Shown here piece after piece: positions 36,077 through 45,757 of a DNA stretch of 64,000 nt. This DNA is from Streptomyces sp. NBC_01304 (GTDB lineage: Bacteria > Actinomycetota > Actinomycetes > Streptomycetales > Streptomycetaceae), in assembly GCF_035975855.1 (NCBI RefSeq), contig NZ_CP109055.1, forward strand, positions 9,610,001 to 9,674,000, in the 5' to 3' direction. How positions within the stretch are numbered: the stretch's first letter is position 1; each line of letters begins with the position of its first letter. The notes under the pieces are model-generated. The model saw only the letters and a list, made by a program, of their open reading frames with translations, was not told the origin of the DNA and searched no databases. The position numbers were made by a program, and so were the translations under genes.

Positions 36077-36965
36077 GCTTCGCCCCCGTCTTCATCACCG
36101 CCGGGGCCGCAAGCTTGAGGCCAACCGCGCGCTGAGCATCCAGAGCCGTTGCGCCTACGAACGCCTCAACAATGCTGCGCTCCTGGCGCTTTTCAACGTC
36201 AAGGCCCATCCACCAAGTCATTGCATAACCCTGGTTGTTGTCGTCCATTGCCGACGCCCCCTGAGCCGATTCGGGCTTACGCGGCGCGACAATGGCAGCG
36301 GCGAATGCTTCCCGAGTCATAGCGACGGCGCCCGTGATGTACGGGGTCATGTAGACATCAAAGCCATGGAGGCGGCCCACGATTGCGTCACGCAGCGCGG
36401 ATGGCGAACCAGCAGAATCAACCGACGAAAGGTTCGGGTCCATGAGTAGAGCCCGCTTCACCTTCGGGTCCACCACCAGGACACGCGACTTGGCGTCAAC
36501 CTCCCGAGTGTCGAGAATTTCGCCTGCCTCGGTCACGGCATCACGCGGATTCGCCGGATCAATCGTCAGTGTGCCAGCATTGATAGTCGGCTGAATCACA
36601 CCGGCAATCGTCTTCTCAATGAGCTTGGCCGCACCGGCGACCTGTGGAGCCAGGACCTGAGCCGAGAAACTTTCGACGTTCAGCGTCATGTCCTTGGCGG
36701 TCAGCTCAACGCCGTTCATTGCGTGAGTGGTGAGCTTGACCTGAACCGTCTGCTCATCAAGCGACTTGGTGACAGCGGAAGTCGATCCGGTAAAAGGCTG
36801 AGCCTCAATCACACGCGGCACTCGCACACGGACCCACTCACCCCGGCCACCACCAAACTCGGATTCGACGGAGCGGAAGACCAGACGACCTAGAACTAGC
36901 TCAGCCTTGAGCAGTGAAGCAGCAGTCTGGGCTACCAGATCAGTAGTGGCAAGAATGTTCGCCAT
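36069..36965 (-). CDS. Phage major capsid protein (HK97-fold, P22-coat-like)
   Basis: A 298-residue protein. The start MANILATTDLVAQTAASLLK resembles P22-type coat proteins. HK97-fold features include the early WVRVRVPRVIEAQPF strand, an A-domain segment (SRVLVVDPKVKRALLMDPNL), and GRLHGFDVYMTPYITGAVAM, typical of the P- and A-domain region. ATG 36965 follows GAGGGGG. Its gene is intact and well coded, so the element could build a shell. The order (capsid, scaffold, MuF) is reversed compared with standard phages. Confidence 0.8.
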   Translation of the reverse strand: MANILATTDLVAQTAASLLKAELVLGRLVFRSVESEFGGGRGEWVRVRVPRVIEAQPFTGSTSAVTKSLDEQTVQVKLTTHAMNGVELTAKDMTLNVESFSAQVLAPQVAGAAKLIEKTIAGVIQPTINAGTLTIDPANPRDAVTEAGEILDTREVDAKSRVLVVDPKVKRALLMDPNLSSVDSAGSPSALRDAIVGRLHGFDVYMTPYITGAVAMTREAFAAAIVAPRKPESAQGASAMDDNNQGYAMTWWMGLDVEKRQERSIVEAFVGATALDAQRAVGLKLAAPAVMKTGAKRG

Positions 36966-36967
36966 TG

Positions 36968-37213
36968 TCAGACCCCCTCAGAAAGAACGGTGTCGGTCGG
37001 CTGCGCCTTGCGGTAATCGGTCACGATGTTGAGCACAGCGATAAGGCCGTGAACCGATTCGCGTACATCGTCGGCCGTCACGAGGTCATCACAAAGCAGC
37101 TCAACCGCAAATAGGCGGTGAGAATCGAGGGCGGTGTACGGGCCAGCAACAGCGCCCGTGCGGTACTGGTCGAAGGCGTGACGCGCATCGGCCTTCAGGA
37201 GATCAGCGGACAT
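36968..37213 (-). CDS. Small hypothetical protein upstream of the capsid gene (81 aa)
   Basis: ATG 37213 has GGAA 5 nt upstream. The protein reads MSADLLKADARHAFDQYRTG and continues with a helical segment (DLVTADDVRESVHGLIAVLN). It is only 2 bp from the capsid gene and probably co-transcribed. The open frame reaches back to 37393, but that region overlaps the repeat and lacks a good ribosome site. No family recognised; it may be a head-assembly or regulatory factor. Confidence 0.55.
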   Translation of the reverse strand: MSADLLKADARHAFDQYRTGAVAGPYTALDSHRLFAVELLCDDLVTADDVRESVHGLIAVLNIVTDYRKAQPTDTVLSEGV

Positions 37214-37379
37214 GAGAATTCCAATCAGGGCATGAAAAAGCCCCCTTGCTCGCTCGGTCTCGGCATAGACCGCAGCAGACAAGGGGGCTCCTGGTGAGAA
37301 GTGCGCCGCACCGTATGCGGGCCCAAGCTCACCGAAGTTCAGGGGAAATTGCGGATGCCGCCGCAAGAGGCGGGAGCGA

Positions 37380-37402
37380 CCACCCCTGAACATTGAGGGG
37401 TG
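37380..37402. repeat. Second copy of the 23-bp repeat, upstream of the capsid module
   Basis: 20 of 23 positions match the reverse complement of 34410-34432. A 10-bp part, TTGAGGGGTG, recurs at 39541-39550 beside attR. It lies 167 bp before the first capsid-module gene, so it could be an operator for that transcript. Confidence 0.6.
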
Positions 37403-37862
37403 ATCGGCGCGCCTGGGTGATGAATTGCGCGCGAGTTCTCCACTACCTACGAGGTGAGTGGGTTAAGCGGCCTGACAGCGAGGGAGGGGCGGCGCTGTGT
37501 GTCAAGTGCTGTTCCTGGGAGTGGGTTTGGCTTCCCCTCTAAGTGCCTATAGCTGACCTACTTCTCTATCTGAAATCAACACTCACAACATAAGTCCTGG
37601 TCAGAGAGGGGCTAGAGGGATGTTGGTTCGTTCTAGAGTGCTGGCACCCCTCCCGCTGTGGTGGTCGGCGGCCGTAGGCTCCATTGCTGACGCATCGTAA
37701 GATATGGATTACCGGCTAAACCGGAGTGCTCAGTTCCGGCTATTGGGTGCGCTGGCGTGATCCCCTCTGTGCGCCCGTCTGCCGCCTTTCGGGTGCTCGC
37801 GCCCCACGGAGGGGCAGAGAGCCGCTCACACGCCCGCCTATGGCTTCCTGGGGGTAAGCGAA
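37403..37862. other. AT-richer non-coding region upstream of the capsid module
   Basis: No gene has convincing coding signs. It is distinctly lower in GC than its surroundings around 37535-37620. It has several short inverted repeats, for example CCCCTCTA with TAGAGGG and paired CCGG motifs near 37713-37738. It may contain the capsid-module promoter or a replication or packaging site. Confidence 0.4.
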
Positions 37863-37894
37863 GGGCCCCGCCCGGATCGCTCCGAACGGGGCCC
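37863..37894 (-). terminator. Terminator after the serine integrase
   Basis: GGGCCCCG pairs with CGGGGCCC around a 16-nt loop, 38 bp downstream of the integrase stop. Confidence 0.7.
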
Positions 37895-37932
37895 ACTGGT
37901 CTGCCCTACGCGACCTTTGCCGCCTTGTGGCG

Positions 37933-39498
37933 CTAGAAAGTGCCGTCTCCCCTTTCGGGCCCCTGAATGGATGCGGCGTACCAACGGCGGGGCGAACCCT
38001 CGGGCCACACCGTGACCATGATTCCGAACTCTTCCAGGATTTCGCGTCGTGCTGCATCGTCGGCGGCCTTGTTCCAGTCGTCCTCAATGGTGCGGCCGGT
38101 AGGGCGCTTGGTCATGCCGGGTTCACGTATCGGCTCTTGGCGCAGTGCAGACAGTTCGGCCGTCATCTGCGCGTACCGAGACCTGAACCATTCGGCATCG
38201 TCCGGTGAGTCGTAGAGCCCTGCCTCACGGTCAGCGCGTAGCCGCTCCTGCGCCGCCTTAACCTCTGCGATTCGCTCAGGAATTCCGTTACCGGGGTCGT
38301 AGACGGTTTCCATGATTTGAGCCTCACCCCACTCTGCGAGGAACCACCCTGTGACGGAGGCGTCCAGGATTGATGCCGTAATTGTGGGCGCAGGTCGGCA
38401 GTTCTCGGCGCCGGGGAAGCCTCGCACACGCGCAACGCATGCATAGGTCTTGCGCTTGTCGCCGTTTTTAGGTCTTCCGGACGCATTCACTTGCATGCGA
38501 TACCCACAGCCGGGACACAAGATGCGGCCGGATAGGAGACGGGAACCCTTCGGGGCGCGAGGAGCGGGCAAGGGACCTTGTGCGTTGTCGTCAAGTATCG
38601 CGACCAAGGCAAGGTGCATGGGGTAGTCCCACAGTCCCGCCAATGGCTCACCGTTAGCTCCCGGTAGACGTACCGGCTTTCCGTCGTCACCCATAACAGG
38701 CGCTTCGCCGTGCATGAGATAGCCCAGCGCTGCCTTGCTGCGGAGCATCTTGCGGAGAGTGGAACCGTGCCACGGTGACCCCTTGGGTTCCTTGCCGTAC
38801 AGAACGCGCAAGTAGTCGTTGGGGGACAGTACCTTTTCCCGCGTGAGGCGTGCGGCCTCGGACCATGGCGTAATTCGCTTGGGGTTTTTGGCGATGCGCT
38901 GTGCAACGTTCGTGATTTGCGCGTACGACTCGGGCGAATGGCGCACATGGTCAACCTTGCCGTTCGGCGTCAAACGGACGTACTCAAAGCCGTATGACGG
39001 CTTCCCGTGCGGGCGTCCAGTGTTGCGGGCCTTTTGCGACTGGTCGCGATTCCGGCGCTGGATACTGCGCAGTTCCATTTGTGCGCCCCACGCCTGCGCA
39101 ATGAACTGATTTTCGTCGTTCGGGTCGTTTAGATCCCAAGGGCCTTCGTGCCCGTACGTGATCAATAGCTTGTTGGTATCCCGCATCATGTAGCCGGTGT
39201 TCAAGCAGTCCACGAGGTTGCGGCCAATGCGGTCAACGGCGGCACCGGCGATCCCGTTGTACGGGCCCATCTCGTTCCGCAGCCAGGGACCGAGCTTGGG
39301 GCGCGTCATGGGGTCCGTGGCGCCGGATACCTCCCAGTCGTCGGCCCATGCGATCACGTGCCCGCCCACGGCCTCCACGACGGCAAGGACGTGGTCCCTC
39401 TGGCGTTCCGGGCTTGATGTGGCGTCAGTCTTGCGGGAGAGGCGGCGCACGCCGACAAGGCACTTTCCGCATCCGTCGTATGGGCGCTCAATGTCCAC
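37933..39498 (-). CDS. Large serine integrase
   Basis: A 521-residue serine recombinase. The catalytic serine is Ser21 in LVGVRRLSRKTD, followed by SSPERQRDHV, AAVDRIGRN and the long helix NQFIAQAWGAQMELRSIQRR. A recombinase DNA-binding domain, a zinc-ribbon with ILCPGCGYRMQV and later cysteines, and a C-terminal coiled coil follow. GTG 39498 has AGGGG upstream; the frame reaches into tuf3 DNA but that part is not phage sequence. It lies 74 bp from attR and should catalyse attP x attB recombination at the tuf3 P-loop; excision would need a directionality factor, perhaps one of the short CxxC proteins. Confidence 0.95.
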   Translation of the reverse strand: MDIERPYDGCGKCLVGVRRLSRKTDATSSPERQRDHVLAVVEAVGGHVIAWADDWEVSGATDPMTRPKLGPWLRNEMGPYNGIAGAAVDRIGRNLVDCLNTGYMMRDTNKLLITYGHEGPWDLNDPNDENQFIAQAWGAQMELRSIQRRNRDQSQKARNTGRPHGKPSYGFEYVRLTPNGKVDHVRHSPESYAQITNVAQRIAKNPKRITPWSEAARLTREKVLSPNDYLRVLYGKEPKGSPWHGSTLRKMLRSKAALGYLMHGEAPVMGDDGKPVRLPGANGEPLAGLWDYPMHLALVAILDDNAQGPLPAPRAPKGSRLLSGRILCPGCGYRMQVNASGRPKNGDKRKTYACVARVRGFPGAENCRPAPTITASILDASVTGWFLAEWGEAQIMETVYDPGNGIPERIAEVKAAQERLRADREAGLYDSPDDAEWFRSRYAQMTAELSALRQEPIREPGMTKRPTGRTIEDDWNKAADDAARREILEEFGIMVTVWPEGSPRRWYAASIQGPERGDGTF

Positions 39499-39547
39499 GG
39501 GGTGACCCCTAGCTGTGCAGGCAGACGGCTTCCACGTCCCTTGAGGG

Positions 39548-40678
39548 GTGTGTGTTAAGCGGTTCTTCCTGCACGGCAAGACCACCCTGACCGCCGCCAT
39601 CACCAAGGTCCTCGCCGACCGCGGCACCGGCACCTTCGTGCCGTTCGACCGCATCGACCGGGCCCCCGAGGAGGCCCAGCGCGGCATCACCATCAACATC
39701 AGCCACGTCGAGTACGAGACCGACACCCGCCACTACGCGCACGTCGACATGCCCGGCCACGCGGACTACATCAAGAACATGGTCACCGGAGCAGCCCAGC
39801 TCGACGGGGCGATCCTCGTCGTCTCCGCGCTCGACGGGATCATGCCGCAGACCGCCGAGCACGTCCTGCTCGCCCGCCAGGTCGGCGTCGACCACATCGT
39901 CGTCGCTCTCAACAAGGCCGACGCGGGGGACGACGAGCTCATCGACCTCGTCGAGCTGGAGGTCCGCGACCTGCTCTCCGCGCACGGCTACGGCGGCGAC
40001 ACCGTACCGGTCGTCAGGGTGTCCGGCCTCAAGGCCCTTGACGGCGACCCACGTTGGACCAGTTCCATCGAGGCGTTGCTGGACGCCGTGGACACGTACG
40101 TGCCCATGCCCGAGCGGTATGTGGACGCGCCGTTCCTGCTGTCCGTGGAGAACACCTTCACGATCACGGGCCGGGGGACCGTGGTTTCGGGCGCCGTCGA
40201 GCGCGGCGTCGTCAAGGTCGGCGACCGCGTCGAGGTGCTCGGTGCGGACACCGAGACCGTCGTCACCGGCCTGGAGACCTTCGGCAAGCCGATGGACAGC
40301 GCCCAGGCCGGCGACAACGTCGCGCTGCTCCTGCGCGGGGTGCCCCGTGACGGGGTGCGCCGCGGGCACGTCGTGGCGGCGCCCGGCAGCATCGCGCCGG
40401 CGCGTCGGTTCAGGGCGCAGGTGTACGTCCTGCCGACGCGGGACGGCGGCCGCTCGACGCCCATCACCACCGGCTACCGGCCGCAGTTCTACCTCCGCAC
40501 CGCGGACGTCGTCGGTGACGTCGACCTCGGCGAGGCCGCCGTCGCCCGGCCCGGCGACACCGTCACCATGACGGTCGAGCTCGGCCGCGACATGCCCCTG
40601 GAGGCGGGGCTCGGCTTCGCGATCCGTGAGGGCGGGCGGACGGTCGGTGCCGGGACCGTGACACAGGTTCTCGGCTGA
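39548..40678 (+). CDS. tuf3: EF-Tu3 lacking its native N-terminus (3' part of tuf3)
   Basis: From residue 9 ([20 protein letters not shown]) the protein is a complete tuf3-type EF-Tu: G2 (RGITIN), G3 (DMPGHAD), G4 (NKAD) and domains 2 and 3 ([15 protein letters not shown] to the C-terminus). The first 20 native residues and the P-loop glycine are replaced by element-derived MCVKRFFL after a GTG start, so P-loop nucleotide binding should be lost. The GTG has no good ribosome site. While the element is integrated this gene is probably non-functional; excision would restore it. Stringent-response-linked EF-Tu3 is dispensable in Streptomyces, which may explain tolerance of the insertion. Confidence 0.9.
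   Translation: MCVKRFFLHGKTTLTAAITKVLADRGTGTFVPFDRIDRAPEEAQRGITINISHVEYETDTRHYAHVDMPGHADYIKNMVTGAAQLDGAILVVSALDGIMPQTAEHVLLARQVGVDHIVVALNKADAGDDELIDLVELEVRDLLSAHGYGGDTVPVVRVSGLKALDGDPRWTSSIEALLDAVDTYVPMPERYVDAPFLLSVENTFTITGRGTVVSGAVERGVVKVGDRVEVLGADTETVVTGLETFGKPMDSAQAGDNVALLLRGVPRDGVRRGHVVAAPGSIAPARRFRAQVYVLPTRDGGRSTPITTGYRPQFYLRTADVVGDVDLGEAAVARPGDTVTMTVELGRDMPLEAGLGFAIREGGRTVGAGTVTQVLG
39572..39583. other. attR core of the tuf3 element
   Basis: The second copy of CACGGCAAGACC (see 31360-31371). Its flank TTAAGCGG mirrors CCGCTAA beside attL. Confidence 0.85.
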
Positions 40679-40820
40679 ACCGTCCGGCCCTGGTGGGTGC
40701 CGGGTCTGCGGGTACGCAGGTCCGGCACCCAACGAAGCGGCGGCTCGGGCGTTCACGCCCTTGGCCGTCGTGCCGCTCGTAGAGTGGGTGGTGCTGGTGG
40801 GGCCGCATCGGGGGAGCGAC

Positions 40821-43800
40821 ATGGCAAGAGTGGTCGGCGTGGACGGGCACCCTTCGTATCTCCCGCGCGGGGACGTCCTGTTGATGGGCTGGCACGCCGC
40901 CCTGTCGGTGGGGTTGGCGGCGGCTGGAGCGCCCGAACTGCCGCTGGGCGACTTCACTTTGGCTCACTTCGGCGATCTTCGGATCGAGCAGGGCCTCCGC
41001 CTTCTGCGGAGCGCCGAACTGCGCGAGGTCGCCCGGCAGCGGGTCCTGGCCGAGATCGATGACGACACCGAGGTCGTGGTGGCCCACGGCATCGGCTCGA
41101 TCGCCGCGTACGAAGCCCTGTGTGCCGTACGCGCTCCGGGTGTGCGGGCCCTGGTCACGCTGGGCTCTACGCTCGGCCTGAACGAGATCTTCACCCGTCT
41201 GCAGCCCACGCCGGACCCCACGGGGGCCTGGCCCGGCGATGCCTCGCTCGCCTGGACGAACATCGTCGACATCACTGACGTACAGGTCCCGGTGACGGAC
41301 CTCCGTCGCCTCTTCGGGGAGTCGTTGACCGAGGTGCGCGTGCGCGCCGTCGAAGGCAGCCGGACTCACCGGACCGTCGTCGACTACCTGACGCACCGGC
41401 GTACGGGAGAGGCGGTCGCCGCCGGGCTGGGTGTCGGCCGGGGCGAAGGTGAGGCGGGATCGGGGGACGGTGGCGGGGCCAACTCCCGATCGCAGGAGGG
41501 TACTTGGGGTGATTCGGGCCTCTACGTCGCCCCGGCCGGACGGCCGCCGCATCAGGACGGCGGTGTCGAGCTCGCGTCCGACCGGTTGCTGCGCAGCCGG
41601 CTCGCGACGCGGGAGGGCAGCCGCGATTCGTCGCGCTTCGGGCTCGGTGCCGGGCAGGCGGCGGCCGAGCGCCAGCGGAAGCTGGAGCTGATCCGTACGC
41701 CGGTGATGTCCGGCCATCGCATCGCGGTGCTCAGCCTCAAGGGCGGCGTGGGCATCACCACGACCACCCTGGCGCTGGGCGCCACACTTGCCTCCGAGCG
41801 CCCGGACAGGATCCTCGCGATCGACGCCGACCCGGAGGCCGGCACCTTGGGGCGGCGGGTGCGGCGCGAGACCGGTGCCACCCTCCGTGACCTGGTGCAG
41901 GCGATCCCTCAGGTGACGAGCTATGCGGACACGCGCCGCTTCACCTCGAAGGCGCCGTCCGGGCTCGAGGTCATCGCCAATGAGGTGGACCCGGCGGTCT
42001 CGACGGCCTTCAACGACCAGGACTACCGCAGCGCGCTCGATGTACTCGGCCGCCAGTACCCGATCATCCTCACCGGCTTCGGCGCCGGTCTCCTCCACAG
42101 CGCGATGCGCGGAGTGCTCGACCTGGCCGACCAGTTGATCATCATCGCGACCCCGTACGTGGACGGCGCGAGCTCCGCGTCGACGCTGCTGGACCAGCTG
42201 TCGGCGCACGGCTTCGCGGATCTCGTACAGCGGTCGATCACCGTGATCTCCGGGGTGCGCGAGACCGGCAAGATGCTGAAGGTCGACGACATCGTGGCGC
42301 ACTTCGCGACCCGCTGCCGTGCCGTGCAGGTGGTGCCGTTCGACGAGCACCTCGCGGCCGGCGACGAGGTCGATCTCGACATGATGCGGCCCAAGACCCG
42401 CGAGGCGTACCTCGACCTCGCGGCGCTGGTGGCCGAGGACATCGCGCGCGTCCAGCACGGCCAGGGCGTCGACGTACCTCCGTACAACCGGCGGCGACGT
42501 CGCTCCGGCGGCATCGAGGGCTTGACGCTGGCGGAGCTGCAGCAGGTCGCGGCGGGGCTCGGGATCAGGGGCGTCGCCCGGCTGCGGAAGAGCCAACTGA
42601 TCGCGGTCATCAAGGAGGCGCAGGAGGGCCGCGGGGATGGCGCAGCGGCAACTTCGGGGGCGGGCGACCGCGGGCGGAAGCGTCGGCCCGACACCGCCGA
42701 ACGCACCCGTCACCTGCCTGAAGCGGAGGCAGCGGCCGGTCACTTGGCGGATGCGGATGCGGATGCGGAGGAGGAAGAGGCGGAGGAGGAAGAGCCGGAG
42801 CACACGGGCGAGTTCGCCATGGTCCACGAGCCACGTGCCTGGTACACGGGCATCGTTCCCGCGGCCGCCCCGGACCGAGTCGCCTCCGCCGGCGGCACCC
42901 CCGAACGGGCAACCGGCCACGTGAGCGACGCGGACAGCCCGGACGACGCCGACGCCGAAGGCGTCTCCTGGAGGCGGACCCGGACGGCCGACTGGGTCAT
43001 CGAGCCGCCCCAACCAGCCCCTCCCAAAGAGGACTTGGGCACCGAAGGCGGTTCGACCGAGCCGCGCCGGCTGGTCGCCGAGCTGCCCGAGCAGACCTCG
43101 CCCGGACGCGAGGTGCCCCTCCATGTGCAGATCGTCCGCGGCGACGACCGGGGCGTGCAGCTGAGGTCCTTCTACGTACCGCGCGCCGGGGCGCGGGTGT
43201 CGATCACCCTGCACGCTCCTGGCCTGGTGGTCATCGACGAGCTGCAGCAGGAGCTGCTGGTCCTGCCGGGCCAGGACTCGGACGTCCTGCGGTTCCGGCT
43301 GAAGGCCCCGAGGCCGGGGCTGCACCAGGTGACCGTGCGTGCCTTTCGCGGCGGTACGTTCCTGGGGGAGGTCCGCTGTCAGATCTCGGTGGGGCACGAC
43401 AGCGTCACGCGCGACGGGCCACAGCGCCACGCGGCGCTCCCCTCCATGGCCTTCGACCCGGGCGAGATCACGCTGCAGGTGCTGAAGGACGAGGCCGCGG
43501 GCACCTTCAGCTTCCAGCTGATCAGCGAGAGGTTCTACGCGCCGGAGACCTTTCACTTCCGGGCCGGCGATCCCCGCCAGGCCACCGAGCAGATCTACGC
43601 CGAGTTGCGGAAGGCGGCGAGGGCCGCCGCCGCGGGCGGAGGCGACGGGGACGCGGCGCGGTTGCGGGACCGCCTGCGCAATCACGGGGTGCAGCTGTGG
43701 ACCTCCGCCGTCCCACAGGCCGTGCAGCAGCAGTTCTGGCAGGAGGCCGACCGGGTCACGGCCTTCACCGTCCTCGGCGAGCACGACATCGTCCCCTGGG

Positions 43801-44528
43801 AGCTGCTCTACCCCTTGAACGAAGGGCGCGAGGACAAGGGCTTCCTGGCCGAATGGCTGCCTGTGGTGCGTCGGGTGTTCGGGCAGGACAGGGTGCGCGA
43901 ACTCAGCCTGCCGGGCGTCGCGTTCGTGGTTCCCCCGGGCTCACCCGAGGACACGGGCGAGGAAGTGAAGGCGCTCCGGGCCCGGTTGGGTGCGGCGGTG
44001 GCGGACGCCGGTGTGCTCACCGAGCGGGCCGCGCTGACGGCGCTGATCGAGGGCGGGCACGCCGGTCTGCTCCACTTCGCGTGCCACAACGCCTTCACCG
44101 GCAACGGCTCGTGCGTCACGATGGCCGACGGTCCGTTCGACCCGATCGACCTGGCGTCGGCCGCGCAACTGCGCAGCCTGCGCGCCCATCGGCCGCTCGT
44201 GTTCTTCAACGCCTGCCGAAGCGCCGGCGAGATCGACTGGTTCGGCGAGAGCCTGGGCTGGGCTCCCCAATTCCTGACCGCAGGGGCCGGTGCCTTCGTC
44301 GGCACGCTGTGGCCCGTGCGGTCGCGGTCCGCGCTGCAGTTCGCCGAGGCCTTCTACGACCGGTTGATCACCGGCCGGCAGCCGCTCGGCCAGGCCTCGC
44401 TCGCGGCCCGGCAAGCGGTGCGCGATCTGCACGGCGGCGATCCGGCCTGGCTGGCCTACGCCGTGTACGGCAGCCCGGCCGCGACCGCGCACACCACCAC
44501 GGACAGCACCGCGTACAGCACTACGTAG
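40821..44528 (+). CDS. Four-part fusion: degenerate alpha/beta hydrolase, ParA/MinD-like ATPase, SAP/Rho-N-like segment, CHAT protease
   Basis: A 1235-residue protein; ATG 40821 follows GGGGGAGCGAC. Residues 1-200 resemble the hydrolase encoded next door, but the nucleophile elbow reads AHGIGS (residues 88-93), so Ser is Gly and the domain is probably inactive. Residues 300-545 are ParA/MinD-like with [10 protein letters not shown] (307-316); the signature first Lys is kept but the second P-loop Lys is Ile. IDADPEAG follows. Residues 567-600 form a SAP/Rho-N-like helix pair. Acidic repeats (640-660) lead to a beta-rich segment (750-860) and a C-terminal CHAT domain with HFACHN (His 1089) and FFNACRSAG (Cys 1132). 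CHAT proteases cleave partner proteins on activation. The ATPase and pseudo-hydrolase probably sense or localise. Confidence 0.85.
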   Translation: MARVVGVDGHPSYLPRGDVLLMGWHAALSVGLAAAGAPELPLGDFTLAHFGDLRIEQGLRLLRSAELREVARQRVLAEIDDDTEVVVAHGIGSIAAYEALCAVRAPGVRALVTLGSTLGLNEIFTRLQPTPDPTGAWPGDASLAWTNIVDITDVQVPVTDLRRLFGESLTEVRVRAVEGSRTHRTVVDYLTHRRTGEAVAAGLGVGRGEGEAGSGDGGGANSRSQEGTWGDSGLYVAPAGRPPHQDGGVELASDRLLRSRLATREGSRDSSRFGLGAGQAAAERQRKLELIRTPVMSGHRIAVLSLKGGVGITTTTLALGATLASERPDRILAIDADPEAGTLGRRVRRETGATLRDLVQAIPQVTSYADTRRFTSKAPSGLEVIANEVDPAVSTAFNDQDYRSALDVLGRQYPIILTGFGAGLLHSAMRGVLDLADQLIIIATPYVDGASSASTLLDQLSAHGFADLVQRSITVISGVRETGKMLKVDDIVAHFATRCRAVQVVPFDEHLAAGDEVDLDMMRPKTREAYLDLAALVAEDIARVQHGQGVDVPPYNRRRRRSGGIEGLTLAELQQVAAGLGIRGVARLRKSQLIAVIKEAQEGRGDGAAATSGAGDRGRKRRPDTAERTRHLPEAEAAAGHLADADADAEEEEAEEEEPEHTGEFAMVHEPRAWYTGIVPAAAPDRVASAGGTPERATGHVSDADSPDDADAEGVSWRRTRTADWVIEPPQPAPPKEDLGTEGGSTEPRRLVAELPEQTSPGREVPLHVQIVRGDDRGVQLRSFYVPRAGARVSITLHAPGLVVIDELQQELLVLPGQDSDVLRFRLKAPRPGLHQVTVRAFRGGTFLGEVRCQISVGHDSVTRDGPQRHAALPSMAFDPGEITLQVLKDEAAGTFSFQLISERFYAPETFHFRAGDPRQATEQIYAELRKAARAAAAGGGDGDAARLRDRLRNHGVQLWTSAVPQAVQQQFWQEADRVTAFTVLGEHDIVPWELLYPLNEGREDKGFLAEWLPVVRRVFGQDRVRELSLPGVAFVVPPGSPEDTGEEVKALRARLGAAVADAGVLTERAALTALIEGGHAGLLHFACHNAFTGNGSCVTMADGPFDPIDLASAAQLRSLRAHRPLVFFNACRSAGEIDWFGESLGWAPQFLTAGAGAFVGTLWPVRSRSALQFAEAFYDRLITGRQPLGQASLAARQAVRDLHGGDPAWLAYAVYGSPAATAHTTTDSTAYSTT

Positions 44529-44540
44529 AAGGAGAAGTAC

Positions 44541-45731
44541 GTGAAGGATCCGGTCTTCGTCATCCACGGTGTCGCCAACCGTGACCGGGAGGAGTTCGCC
44601 TCGGCCGTCACCGCGCTGAGCGCGGCGGCGGAGGTCGAGATGGTGCCCGTCCACTGGGGCGACCTCGGCGCGCAGGAGCAGTTCATCGACGCCGCGCTGC
44701 CCTCGTACCGGGCCGACGCGGACACCCTGCGCGACGGCGGGGAGCCTGCCCCCGTCTCCCTGGACGACCCGTTCGCCACGTCCCTCTTCCCCGAACCGGT
44801 AGACAGGCAACGCCAGTTGGCGCAGATCGAAGCCGCCCTGCGGGAACAGCTCGACGCGGAGGGCGACGACGAGGACGGCGGGGGCCTGCGCGACAGCGGC
44901 AGCGGTGGCTCCCGGCTCGACGCGGAGGACATCCTCGACTACTTGGCGGAAGCATGGTCCGGCACCCAGTGGCTGTGCCGGACCGACGACGCCGCCCTGC
45001 TGCGCGAGACCGGGCGCTCCCTCGCCCACGCGCTCCTGGACGAGACCGCGACCGGCACGGACGACCCGTACGACGGGCTGCGCGGCCCGGCATCCGACGA
45101 CCCGGGCCGCCTCCGCTCCCTGGTGCGGCGTCGGCTGCGCGACCTGGACCGAGTGGCGGGCGCGGCCGTGCAGGCGGTGGGCGCACGCCTCAACCACGCC
45201 GTACGCAGCCGATTCGGCCCCGGCACCACACGCTTCCTCGGCGACGTGCTCGTCTACCAGCGCCACCGAGATGCCGTGCACGCCCGGGTCCGGCAAGTCA
45301 TCGACGAGGTGGACCCCGGCCTCGGGCGCGGTCCCGAGCGGCCGGTACGCATCGTGGCGCACAGCCTGGGCGGGGTCATCGCCGTCGACATGGCCACGTC
45401 CACCGTCCCGCTGTGGACCGAGTCCCTGGTCACCTTCGGTTCCCAGGCCGCCTTCTTCCACGTGTGCGATCCCAGGGGAGGGCAGCTGAGCCCCTACGGC
45501 GGCAGCGCGCCGGTGGAACTGCCGGCCTCGCTCGGGCGCTGGACCAATCTCTGGGAACCCCTCGACGTGCTGGCGTTCGCCGCCGCCAAGGTCTTCCAAC
45601 TGCACGACGGCACCACCCCGGTGGACATCCCCGTCGCCCACCGGGCGAGCACCGGCATGTGGACCCATTCCGCCTACTGGGACCTGCCCGACGTCGCCGC
45701 GTCCATCGGCAAGGTCATGCGCCAGGAGTGA
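44541..45731 (+). CDS. Alpha/beta serine hydrolase, partner of the CHAT fusion
   Basis: A 396-residue protein from GTG 44541 (AAGGAG 6 nt upstream), 12 bp after the CHAT fusion gene, so one operon. The N-terminal strand and oxyanion region FVIHGVANRD, the nucleophile Ser275 in IVAHSLGGVIAVDM, a candidate Asp342 in EPLDVLAF and His376 in MWTHSAYWD form a lipase-like triad. A long acidic insertion (residues 70-200) separates the first strand from the core. It is homologous to the N-terminal domain of the fusion protein, which has lost its serine. It may be a lipase or esterase effector activated or restrained by the CHAT protease; this is inference. Confidence 0.8.
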   Translation: MKDPVFVIHGVANRDREEFASAVTALSAAAEVEMVPVHWGDLGAQEQFIDAALPSYRADADTLRDGGEPAPVSLDDPFATSLFPEPVDRQRQLAQIEAALREQLDAEGDDEDGGGLRDSGSGGSRLDAEDILDYLAEAWSGTQWLCRTDDAALLRETGRSLAHALLDETATGTDDPYDGLRGPASDDPGRLRSLVRRRLRDLDRVAGAAVQAVGARLNHAVRSRFGPGTTRFLGDVLVYQRHRDAVHARVRQVIDEVDPGLGRGPERPVRIVAHSLGGVIAVDMATSTVPLWTESLVTFGSQAAFFHVCDPRGGQLSPYGGSAPVELPASLGRWTNLWEPLDVLAFAAAKVFQLHDGTTPVDIPVAHRASTGMWTHSAYWDLPDVAASIGKVMRQE

Positions 45732-45757
45732 CGTGCCGCCCGCGGCCCGGCAGGGCC

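Larger units (their letters stand above)
31372..39583. mobile_element. 8.2-kb integrative element in tuf3 with serine integrase and capsid genes
   Basis: It is bounded by 12-bp direct repeats inside tuf3 and has a large serine integrase next to attR. Cargo comprises two membrane/secreted proteins, a run of short overlapping genes, an XRE regulator and a phage capsid module (MuF-like, scaffold, major capsid protein). There is no terminase, portal, tail, lysis or replication gene. In the inferred circular attP, GTTAAGCGG and CCGCTAAC form near-perfect arms around the core. It fits a capsid-encoding phage satellite or a heavily reduced prophage. Confidence 0.88.

Noticed and set aside
39548..40678. 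A functional EF-Tu with an alternative start
   Set aside because: The P-loop glycine and the first 20 residues are replaced by element sequence and the GTG lacks a ribosome site, so a functional product is unlikely while integrated.
40563..43784. 1073-residue open frame on the - strand
   Set aside because: Antisense to the ParA-CHAT fusion gene; no recognisable domains.
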